Positions 1 through 8,813 of a DNA stretch of 64,000 bases are shown here, piece by piece. Both the position numbers and the translations under genes were made by a program. Positions within the stretch are counted from its first letter, which is position 1. Each line of letters starts with the position of its first letter. Source of the stretch: Dastarcus helophoroides (taxonomy: Eukaryota > Arthropoda > Insecta > Coleoptera > Bothrideridae); the NCBI GenBank assembly GCA_028583605.1, contig CM053329.1:16043948-16107947 (forward strand), read 5' to 3'. Under the pieces are notes generated by a model, which had not been told where the DNA came from, made no database searches, and was given only the letters and a program-made list of their open reading frames with translations.

Positions 1-280
1 CAACCACATAGTACAGTAAAATTATCGAAAAAAGCATACGAAACAGAAATTGAAATGGAGATGTACATTGGATAGACTGGTAGATCTATCAATGGTAGCA
101 GCAAAGAGCTTTTGACGTTATCAAACTAGAGTTTGATTCACATTTATTAGAACAAAACTATAATTAGTACAAAATAATATTTGTCTGCAAGAAAAGTAAG
201 TTGTTATTGAATGGTTTGTTATTGTTATTCAACGATGATCAGGTTTTATTTACACAAATCTATTTTATGCAAATAAAATC
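1..280. other. AT-rich intergenic DNA, nothing recognised
   Basis: No open frame, RNA fold or repeat with a partner elsewhere in the window was seen here. It is ordinary AT-rich intergenic sequence. Confidence 0.4.
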
Positions 281-447
281 AATCTAGACTACAGTATGCA
301 GCCTTTTTGAGCGTGTCTAGTGGATCATAGGTGGTCGAATCACCAACAGTTGAGCCACAAACGCTTAGCAAGCGGTCGTTCCCTAGGAAACCCCCAGAAG
401 ACTTGGTTTTAATCAGAGACTAGTTTTAATGCACAAACCAATAGGAA
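281..447 (+). repeat. Dispersed repeat, uninterrupted copy
   Basis: This stretch is clearly similar to two pieces at 43256-43327 and 43649-43758. Shared blocks are AATCTAGACT near the left end, CCAACAGTTGA in the middle, and CTAGGAAA...CCC.GAAGAC...AATGCACA.ACCAA..AATAGGAA towards the right. Here the copy is continuous; at 43 kb it is split by a foldback element, so this copy serves as a related empty site. The family is not recognised and no coding capacity is visible. Confidence 0.6.
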
Positions 448-449
448 AA

Positions 450-630
450 ATTTATCAGATTCAGAGTTTGCAAACTAGGAGAAACTTTGGAGTCACACGG
501 AGGTTGTCCTTTGACTTTTTAGTATCTGCTTGCCAAAACATTTGTCAGCATTCGGGTTAAATATACCAAACTGACGAGATCTAATAAATCGAAACCGGTC
601 CACGGTTTCCAAACTTTGAATCTGATAAAT
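450..630. mobile_element. Short TIR element (MITE-like), 181 bp
   Basis: The ends at 450-475 and 605-630 are inverted copies of each other, 24 of 26 positions matching, with the core ATTTATCAGATTCA. The interior has no coding capacity. Part of the right half (about 545-612) recurs in reverse orientation at about 43060-43130, so the sequence is dispersed. No convincing target duplication was found at the ends, so the class is unknown. Confidence 0.55.
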
Positions 631-1849
631 GTTCAAACCTATTCGTGTCTGCATTGGACGTCTATTTTATTAAATCTCTTTGATTTATTTAATTTCCATT
701 TTTTTTTCATTTTGACTAGAATTTCTAAACAGTTTTCGATATTTCGTTTGTTTCGTTTTCAGTTGCTTTATCGAATATGTTCGCCGACAAAAACCAATTC
801 GAGGTTATTTTCAATTCGTTTCGTTCACCCTCCGGGACCTATCGAGCAAATATGTTTACCTTAAGCTGTCTCTAACAGCGGCGTTTCGCTATTAAAATTA
901 AATACATAAATTCGTACTAATATCGCTAAGCTAACATTGTATATGTTTTATTTCGTGCCGATCGATTCCCATTCCTACTGGAAAGGGTGACATAAATAAA
1001 GAGCAATGGCGTTTATTCTATTTATAAATAGAAAACGATCTAAATGAGGAAATTTATGGATGAGACATTTATTTGGAAGTAGAACTGAGAAAAAATCGTT
1101 AAATGGATTGTTTATTTAAAATTAATTTAACCAAGAGCAAGTCGGGCTCGTACAATTAGGGTTCCATACCAATTACTACAGTGAACAGTCATTAGATCAA
1201 ATTAAATCATTTTTGCTTACGTATTAATTTGAAATTTCATCCAAATTTTCGTGTGTTATAATTTAAAAATAAAAAACATTGTCTATTTCATATATGCACA
1301 CTTTTTTCTACAATCAATCCAAATATTTATGAAACTGATAACTGTGTGGTGATAACGTCTCAGATTAAAAGCATTCATTCGCAATTCGCAATAAGTCGAC
1401 GACTGGCACAGTTTTAGATCACCTAGGATCGCGCTAAAATGATTCCAGTCGCAATTACTGCGTTGCGTAAACTAGTGCTAACTCTGAAAATAATCTAAAT
1501 GAAATAATGTAAAAGACGAATTTGATCTGCATTCTGTGCTTCAGCAAAATCAAGTTTTTTATTAAAAAAAAATTGGTACCATATGGATCAAAAAGTCTTG
1601 GAATGCAAGCACCTATTTGATTTTTCGAAGACCAAATTAATCCTTCATTTCATTATAAAATGTTTTCTTTTTTTATTCGTTGGCTGGGGGTATTTGCGTG
1701 GGTCATCGAAAACTAACGCTGTGCTAAATTTCAAATTCCGTTTTTTCCTTTTAAAGTACGGAACCCCTAAAAGTATTTTTTTTTGAAAGAGTCATTATTA
1801 CAACTAGGTAATTGAAAATGTAACAAAAATTCCATTTACAGTAAAATAT
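631..1849. other. AT-rich intergenic DNA, nothing recognised
   Basis: Open frames here are short and low in complexity (for example 616-864 and 1583-1786) and show no recognisable domain. No repeat partner was seen in the window. Confidence 0.4.
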
Positions 1850-2201
1850 TGTAACGAAATGTAAATTATAGAATTTAGTACGTAAGAAAATTTTCTAGAA
1901 AGATCTGATAAAGGGAAAGCGACCGCGATAACGACGCAAACGGCAGATAAACGTTCCAGAAATTTCGGCAAAGGATAAGCCTTATCTGCGGGATTTTTCT
2001 AGAACCTGGGAGCCAAAACTATATAAGGCGGTCGCCTTTCCCTCGAGTTAGAGTCAGTCAGTGTAATTAGTGAGTTAGTAGTTAGAAGTAAATAAGTGAG
2101 TTCATTATTCAGTTGTAGTGTTCGGAGTTTAGTTTGGTAATAAAGTGGGTATTATTCAATTCACGTGTTAATAATCAATTCGAACCGATAAGCCCGTAAC
2201 A
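1850..2201 (+). mobile_element. Solo LTR of a retrotransposon, copy A
   Basis: The segment starts TGTAAC and ends GTAACA, with ATAT directly on both sides, which fits a 4-bp target duplication. It has the layout of an LTR promoter and terminator. A TATA box (CTATATAAGG, 2019-2028) is followed about 30 bp later by an arthropod initiator TCAGT (2054-2058) and then by AATAAA at 2139-2144. A diverged copy lies in reverse orientation at 6716-6997 and shares the TATA box, TCAGT, AATAAA and the end block ATTCGAACCGATAA. No gag-pol region lies beside it, so it is a solo LTR. A perfect three-unit heat-shock element lies at 1954-1966. The superfamily is not assigned. Confidence 0.65.
1954..1966 (+). 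promoter_or_regulatory. Heat-shock element inside LTR A
   Basis: The 13 bases TTCCAGAAATTTC fit TTCnnGAAnnTTC exactly, the three-unit binding site of heat-shock factor. It lies about 65 bp upstream of the LTR TATA box, where an HSF-driven promoter would have it. Two-unit TTCTAGAA motifs lie nearby on either side. In LTR B only two units of the corresponding site remain perfect (6909-6916). Function is inferred from the motif alone. Confidence 0.5.
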
Positions 2202-3101
2202 ATATTTATTTAATAGTCCATAGATGATGATTTTTTTTTCAAATAAATTCAATAATTAATCTTAAGGGGCAAGATAGCTACCCCAACTTTGAAATATCCC
2301 TTCGATTTTAGTGAAAAACTAGCTGTCGCGAGTTAGGTGATCCCATCGGAGAAAGTTTCCGCTCTGATGGATGGTAATAAACGTAAAACTTTCGAGCGCC
2401 ATTACTGGGAAAATTCCGACGTTTTAGGACAAATGAGGTTCATCATTTTTTATTGTTGCCGTATTTATAGACCGTAATATTTCAAGCAATGCGTAAATAT
2501 GTGCCATAAACTCAAATGAGGCGCAATATACCGTCCGCACTCGGCTAAATCTCAAGCTACGACATGAAGACGTCATCGTATTGTGACCAGAGTTTGGGGC
2601 GCTATTTGACCCCAATTTTTAATTGATATATGCTGTTGGTGAATCAAGTAATTTTTGGGGCATATCGCTTGATATAACAATACGTAAAAATAACAAATTT
2701 AAGCGATTTGAAAATTCCAGGATAACAATACAATCTCTGACCTAACGAACTTGGATTAGCAGATAGGAACCCAGAATTTTAAAAAAATTAGACAGCTTGG
2801 AGTCCACTGACGGAAGTGAAACGGTAAAACTGGGAAATAAATGTGGTTCTTCATTAATTTTCAAATTAATTACAGTACCAATTAATTTGTAATCAAAATT
2901 ATCATCATATACATTCTTGTTGTACTCACTGTTGTAAAAAACAGTGATTCTACAATTAAACAATTAAAATAATAATCAACATTCATGCACTTTGTTTACC
3001 TTGTTTAGATGGAGGTTGATTGGTACTAGAAGTTTGGTTAGTTTAACATGCATAACTGCATGTTTCTTTTCCATTTATTAATTTTTTCCCATTTTCATCA
3101 C
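2202..3101. other. Intergenic DNA, nothing recognised
   Basis: Open frames of 63 and 73 codons on the minus strand show no domain or codon pattern of a gene. No repeat partner was seen. Confidence 0.4.
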
Positions 3102-3110
3102 AACTTCATG

Positions 3111-3265
3111 ATTGAAATACAAATCTTGTCTCCTCAGACCAAGAAAGATTAAAAAACACAACAAAGGTTGCAACCTTTGCTGTGTTTTTTATCTTTATTG
3201 GTTTCAGGGGACAAGATTTGTATTTCAATTTTTGAACACAACCAAGGACCAGTCCATTATACCAA
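3111..3265. mobile_element. Foldback-type MITE, copy 1
   Basis: The arms are nearly perfect inverted repeats meeting at about 3170 (TTGAAATACAAATCTTGTC on the left, its complement on the right), so the single strand would form a long hairpin. To the right the element continues through CCAAGGACCAGTCC to ACCAA. It is flanked by AACTTCATG (3102-3110) and AACTTCATA (3266-3274), a 9-bp target duplication with one mismatch. Other copies lie at 8455-8680, 36915-37075, 43328-43648, 44958-45244 and 62436-62566. There is no coding capacity, so mobilisation would be in trans. Nine-bp duplications suit foldback or Mutator-like elements. Confidence 0.7.
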
Positions 3266-3274
3266 AACTTCATA

Positions 3275-3999
3275 ATGTTTATTAGTTATTCATTATTGAT
3301 GCGAAACTTTAATCCAAAACGTGCCTAAAAAACCTTTCATTTCAAAAAAATAATTTCCCCAAGAATTTTTATACTTATCTTTCAATTCTGAAATATTTTC
3401 TAAAAAGTTTGACTACAAAGTTAAATTTTTCCAACCTGAATTGTGTTTGTCAAATTTCGAAATTGGAAGTGCACTTTGGTGAAAAAATCGAGCTTTGTGG
3501 AAAACAGAACTAGAAATAATTTTAACGTGAGCAGTCGCTCCTCCAGGAAGGGTTCTGTTCCTGGAGCAATTTGGGATATATAAAATTTATTTTTCAATTT
3601 ATAGCTTGTCCTAACGTAAATATTTATAGACGATCTAATATGACAATATAATTTTTCCTATGAGATATGTTACGTCGACCTATAGGACCTATAGGAAGCG
3701 ATTCGCTTTACGATTTATAAGGCACTATATATTTATTACACTACTCATCAGAGTGCTTTTGGGAGTTGATAAATGACCCAAAGTAAAGCATAAAATATAA
3801 AGCAATTCCCTTAAATAATATTTATAGACCGTATACCCATTTTTGTAATCGGACATCGACGTCTTTTCACAAATTAATTGCTCGGCAAATTGAATTTAAA
3901 ATTTTATTCCACTAACTCCAGGGGCGATCCTAAATCTTCAGCCACCTACGTATTTATTAGAATTTGGTCACCCCTAATTATTTCTTTTCTTGTGAAGCA
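3275..3999. other. AT-rich intergenic DNA with one small hairpin
   Basis: Nothing gene-like was seen. A short palindrome (GCTCC.CCAGGAA against TTCCTGGAGC) lies near 3537-3572. The remainder has no partner elsewhere in the window. Confidence 0.35.
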
Positions 4000-6150
4000 T
4001 GAAAGCTAAAAATTTTACAAAAGGTTTAGGATTTATAACAAAAACTAAGTACTCGAAATTCTTGGGCAAAAAGGTAACATTTCGAAATTCATATTTTTGC
4101 TAAAATCAAAATCTTTGAAAGTGTCGAAATTTAGAGTCATTTAAAATCGATAATTAAAAGAAACCTTAAAATTTTGAGAACAATATCGAAACATATTAAA
4201 AGTAATACAAAATATTTGATCTTAAAAGTGGAACTTTGAATTATGAGAAAAAAGTCGAAATTTCGAAAATACGTCCCAAATTTCTAAAACAGTAAAAATT
4301 TTAGGTCATTAAAGGAACAACTAGAAAAAAGTCTAATTTTGTTCAAAAAGGTCAAAGTTGCCAATTTACATAAAAGTATTTTTTTTTATTTTGGGAGGAG
4401 TCGAAAATTTTTAGAACAGTCAAAACCTTGAAAAACGAAATCAAAATTTCCAAGAAAAACTCAAAATTTTTAATAATCAAAAATCTTAAAATAAGGCAAA
4501 ATGTTGAAAAGTCAAAATTTGAAAAAATTGAGATCTTTAACAAATTCAAAACTTTCAAAATGTCAAAAGTTTAAAAAGTTAAAATTTGAAAAAAAATACA
4601 ATCCCAAAGTTAAGTTAGGAAAAAAAAGTTATTTTGAAAAAAAAAACGAGCTTTTGAAACAAATCTAAATTAAATTAAAGTTGCAATTTTGAAAAATGAT
4701 CAAAAATGACAAAAAAGAGCGTAATTTTGAAAAAATATTTAGATATGAAAATTCGAAATTTTCAAAATAGTGAGGTCGTCCTAAATTTCCAAAACAAATT
4801 AATTAAAATTTTGCCAAGGTTAATATTTTTTAAAAAAGGGAAAGGTGTTTAAAACAACTTTAAAAAATGTTCTTATGTTTATAAAAAGTTATGATGTGTA
4901 TGTTTCGAAAAAAATTTTGAAAAAGTTCGAGTTTTTTACGAAAGGTGAAATTCTGAAAAATAAAATAATCTGAAAATATCAAAATTTTCAAAAAAGGCGA
5001 TGATTTTTGAAGTGCTACTAGTTTTGAAAAAAGAATTGACATTTTTTTAAAACAGTCAAGTTTTTCAAAAGTCGAAAATTTTAGGTCAATATTTTTTAAA
5101 AAAGTCAATATTTTAAAATAAGGAAAAATATTACCATATTTGAAAATATCGAATTTTTTTTAAAAAAGAGTCGAAATTTTCAAAGACGTATTAATTTGGA
5201 AAAATTAATTTTAAAAAACAGCAAAAATTTTCAAATAAAGATCAAAATTTTAAATAAAAAAATCGAGATCTAAAAAATCGAAAATTTCAAAAACAGAGTA
5301 TTTTTTTTATAAAACAAACGACTTTTTGAATGAATGCAAAGTACGAAATTTTCAAAAAAAAGTTAAAATTTTGAAAAAGAGCTGCAATTTGAAAAATGTT
5401 GCCAAAGTTGTAAAAATCACGAAATTTTGAAAAACTTTCAAGATTTTTAAATAAACTCGAAACGAGAGATGAAATTTTAAATGAAAAAAATGTAAGCCTT
5501 TAACAAAAAAGACACTTTTTATAAAACTGAAAGTTAAAAATACCAAAATTTTTAAAAGAGTCGAAATTGTGAACAAAATTTTAAAAAAATCGAAATTCTG
5601 AAATGATCGAAAATTTATCAGTCACAAAATTTCGACAAAGGTCGAAATTAATAAAAAAACGTTTTTTCAATAAACTACCTACATTTTCAAAAAGCCAAAG
5701 TTTTCAAGAAGCCGAAATTTTCAAAAAGCCGAAATTTTTAAAAAGTCGAAATTTTCAAAAAGCCGAATTTTTCAAAAAGGCGAAATTTTCAAAAAGCCGA
5801 AATTTTCAAAAAACCTAAATTTTCAAAAATCCGAAATTTGAAATAAATTGGGGAAAAAGTTGAAATTTCCAAAAAGCAAAATTTTGAAAAGACCATTTTT
5901 AGAAAATTCCAAATTTTAAAAGCGTAGAAATTTAAACAAAATCAAAAGTTGGCGGCCAAAATTTCATGAATTTAAATTTTGAAAAATTTCCAAAATTTTC
6001 AAATGAAGTCATAATGAGGGGCGATTGATTTGTCAAATTTTTACATCTTTGACGAATTTTAAGTTTGTATTTGCAAAAAATATCAAAAGACAAAGTTTAA
6101 AAATTTGGAGAAGAAACTGAAGATGAAATTTTCTAAAAATTAAGTTTTTT
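4000..6150 (+). repeat. Degenerate AT-rich array, GTCGAAATTTTCAAAAA type
   Basis: Short units of the form GTCGAAATTTTnAAAAA recur with drift over 2 kb. Runs are regular near 5690-5830 (steps of about 18 bp) and poorly conserved elsewhere. The piece at about 5400-5560, with AAATAAACTCGAAA followed by ATGTAAGCC, is a diverged copy of the 400-bp unit tiled at 17.8-19.4 kb inside intron 1. Apparent open frames such as 5603-5818 and 4860-5108 are products of the repeat. Confidence 0.7.
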
Positions 6151-6200
6151 TTTGCAAAAAAACTGTTATCTGTTATCAGATTAAAAAATGAATTTTTTTT

Positions 6201-6430
6201 TGAAATCGTTCGAGAACGTCTATTTTCTTAGAGCAATTTCAATCCCCAAAATACGTTATTCCAGGATATTTTAGTCCGCTGCTGAGGAATCATCAGAAAA
6301 CAATCTGAGAAAGTTCTTTTTTCTGAAATCTGTCAAGAATGCCTACTTTTTCGGGGCAGTTTCAGGCCCCAAATTTCGTTATTTCAGTATTTTTGCTGAG
6401 GTACCATTAGACAGTAGTCCGAGAAAGCTT
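6201..6430. repeat. Two-copy tandem duplication, unit about 120 bp
   Basis: Two adjacent diverged units share GAAATC.GT..AGAA.G.CTA.TTT, then CCCCAAA...CGTTATT, GCTGAGG.A.CAT.AGA and GAGAAAG in the same order. The steps between matching blocks are about 115-125 bp. There is no coding capacity. Confidence 0.5.
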
Positions 6431-6715
6431 TTTCCGTCCTAAGCAGAGAAAGTAGGTAACTTTTCAGTACCCGATAACAAGAAATAAATAGTGATTGTCA
6501 AGGAAATTATTTCATAGAAAATTAAATGATCTAAATGTCATGAATTTGAAAAATTCCTAAATTTTTAATTAATATTGATTGCGATTAAAAAAAATAGTAT
6601 GTGTACTTCGTAGTTCGATGTTTGTTGGCCTCGGCTACCTCGGCCACAATTTACATAGTCGTCTGGAAATGTTTTGCTTTTACTACTAGATACCGAACCA
6701 CCGTTAATATACTAT
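6431..6715. other. Intergenic DNA left of LTR B
   Basis: Ordinary AT-rich sequence with a short GC-rich patch near 6625-6650. It includes CGAACCACCG at 6694-6703, which is repeated in inverted form at 7008-7017 beyond the LTR. Confidence 0.35.
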
Positions 6716-6997
6716 TGCGCATTATCGGTTCGAATGATTAATACGTGAATTGTAACCACTTTATTTCAAAAATACACTCGCTACGCTGTTTAAGTAACCA
6801 ACTTATTCATTGACTTCTAACTAACTTCACTGAGGGGAAAGCGGCAGTCTTATATAGGTCCCGGTCCGGGTTCTAGAAGAATTCGACAGATAAGGGTTAT
6901 CGTTTGCCGAAATTTCTGGAGCCATTTCGCGGCCGCTTCCCTTTATCAAATTTTCTAGAAAATTCCCAACTAAACTTTATAATTACTTTTTGTTACA
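6716..6997 (-). mobile_element. Solo LTR of a retrotransposon, copy B
   Basis: Read on the minus strand this matches LTR A along its length: TGTAAC start, GATAAAGGGAAG, CCAGAAATTTCGGC, TTCTAGAACC, TATATAAG (6849-6856), CTCAGT, AATAAAGTGG and ATTCGAACCGATAA. It is shorter (282 against 352 bp) and diverged. ATACTAT lies directly on both sides (6709-6715 and 6998-7004), a 7-bp direct repeat that is longer than usual for LTR elements. No internal retrotransposon region is attached, and the opposite orientation to copy A means the two cannot be the ends of one element. Confidence 0.62.
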
Positions 6998-7893
6998 ATA
7001 CTATCAGCGGTGGTTCGTCAGAGGGATACATTCAAAACTCGAGTCAATTCTCAACTAATCAATTAGGTGAATACGTTGATAATGTCAATGTTGTTGGCGA
7101 ATAAATATTGTGTAATTATCATAATTACTGAATTATAAAGGGGACTTTTAAACTTCACATTGCGATTAATACGACTGATACGAAGTCCTTTTTTCGTTGA
7201 AAGCTCCAAAATTAAAACTATTCAGTTATATCTCAAAATTCCTGGTCGATTAACCAGTCAAATTACCAATAACAATTATGGTCGTAAAGCAATGGATTCA
7301 TCCGATTGTCTGTCTAACATTCGCCATGTAAACAGCTTTTACTCTGCTATATTTGGTAAATTAGACTTTTTTGTTGAGCTTTTCCAGCCGGGTCGATAGA
7401 ATGTTGCTTTTTATGATTCGTTTGTTGGTAATATATTAATTCAGTCACGCGAACACAAACTAAATATACCGTTAAAACAAAATTCTTTAAATTTAATTCG
7501 GTTTCACTTCAAAGGAGAGGAGGAAACTGCACAGCTATTTCTCAACTTGAAATTGCATCCCTTTGTTTACTTAATTATCAGGAATTTTTGTTATCTTTCG
7601 CTGTGCCCTGAAAAATGTCGGAAACGTTTGTTGATTCCCATAATTAACCCAGTTAAATATTTCGCTTAATCTAGAATTAATTACACGAATACCTTTACTT
7701 GTTCAAATGAAGGAGAATCACTCGGAATTCTGGAAGAAGCGACTAACTTTTACATTTAGCATAATTAGCTGCTCCTTAGACGACTGTTACTAGTGTCTGG
7801 AGAAATTAAACAAAAAACTCATTGAACTGTAAAGTACAAAGACTAGTTTTGCGTTTTCCTCATCTTCTTTAACATCGACGTTTTTGAATTCAA
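6998..7893. other. Intergenic DNA, nothing recognised
   Basis: Less repetitive than its surroundings. Open frames of 66 and 79 codons (6904-7104, 7160-7399) have no recognisable domain and the first overlaps LTR B. I do not call a gene here. Confidence 0.35.
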
Positions 7894-8162
7894 TTATTTG
7901 GTGATTTATGGTGAAACTAGTGACCTCTAAAAGCAACGTCAAAATGAGTTTCACGTTCGCAATTTGGTGATTTATGGTCAAACTAGTGGCCTCTAAGAGC
8001 AACGTCAAAATGAGCTCCACGTTCGTAATTTGGTGATTTATGGTGAAACTAGTGGCCTCTAAGAGCAACGTCAAAATGAGCTCCACGTTCGTAATTTGGT
8101 GATTTATGGTGAAACTAGTGGCCTCTAAGAGCAACGTCAAAATGAGCTTCGCGTTCGTAATT
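7894..8162. repeat. 66-bp tandem repeat, four copies
   Basis: The block GGTGATTTATGGT recurs at 7900, 7966, 8032 and 8098, an exact 66-bp step. Each unit contains CTAGTGGCCTCTAAGAGCAA and CGTCAAAATGAG. Since 66 is divisible by three, the minus strand stays open as a 22-residue repeat inside a 168-codon frame (7790-8296). No start context or domain supports a protein, so I treat the frame as a by-product. Confidence 0.8.
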
Positions 8163-8454
8163 CTCACTTCAAAACGGAGATCTATGTTATCAAAAATTTT
8201 CCAGTTGTTGAGAAATTTCAGAAGAAATTTTAAACTTCGACGCGCTATATCTCCTAAACCAGTGACTTTAGTATAAAGCATGTTGAGCTCAATCATATTT
8301 TAGGGTCTAGTACCTCCAATAGTGTTACCCATTTTTTTTAACTCATCCTTTATATGAGATGCTTATAATTTAAGGTTTTCTTAATTTAATATCAATCGTA
8401 ACTTTAGTCGAATCTTCGTGGACGATTCGTAAAAGTTTCTACCAATTATCATAA
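8163..8454. other. Intergenic DNA next to the 66-bp array
   Basis: It continues the sequence surrounding the 66-bp repeat (CGACGCGCTATATCTCCTAA at about 8238) and may belong to the same unidentified transposon. Nothing gene-like is visible. Confidence 0.3.
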
Positions 8455-8680
8455 GTTGAAAACAAACCTTGTTCCCGGAAACCTAGAAAGATTAAAAAAC
8501 ACAACAATTTTTAAAGACAACCAAGGACCAATTCCATCACCAAAGTATCTTTCTGTAGATGATTGCTTGGATATCGAAACGCGCCACCTTTGTTGTGTTT
8601 CTCAATCTTTCTTGGTTTCAAGGTTCAAAATTTTTTTCATTTTTAAAGATAACCAAGGATCAATCCGTTGCACCAAAAAA
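8455..8680. mobile_element. Foldback-type MITE, copy 2 (diverged)
   Basis: It has the family arms: AGAAAGATTAAAAAACACAA on the left and TTGTGTTTCTCAATCTTTCT on the right, then ACCAAGGATCAATCCGTTGC at the right end. An internal ATATCGAAACGCG block matches the core of the 44958-45244 copy. It lies only about 80 bp upstream of the 5' splice acceptor of the LRR gene. The flanks are not clearly duplicated. Confidence 0.6.
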
Positions 8681-8762
8681 AATGATAAATGAATAACCTT
8701 GACCAAAACGAATTGCGACCAAATGCTTCAGCCTCAACCGTAACACTTCGGTTTTGTTTCAG

Positions 8763-8813
8763 ACGATGGGCGCCCACCGCATCAACCACCAACATGCGTA
8801 ACAACACGCCGTA
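8763..8813 (+). other. 5' untranslated leader of the LRR gene, with two uORFs
   Basis: A good 3' splice site (GGTTTTGTTTCAG ending at 8762) precedes this stretch, so coding exon 1 probably begins at 8763 and a non-coding exon lies upstream, unidentified. Two upstream ATGs occur. The one at 8766 opens 11 codons ending at 8801. The one at 8794 opens six codons whose TAA (8812-8814) shares its last A with the main ATG, giving TAATG. This overlap favours translation by termination and reinitiation, an inference from layout only. Confidence 0.5.

Noticed and set aside
616..864. 82-codon frame near the left edge
   Set aside because: Phe/Leu/Ile-rich translation of AT-rich DNA overlapping the end of an inverted-repeat element; no domain.
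1850..6997. The two LTRs as the ends of one full-length retrotransposon
   Set aside because: They lie in opposite orientation, are diverged and of different length, and no gag-pol sequence lies between them.
7790..8296. 168-codon frame with an internal 22-residue repeat
   Set aside because: Explained by the 66-bp tandem repeat having a length divisible by three; the non-repeat ends show no domain.
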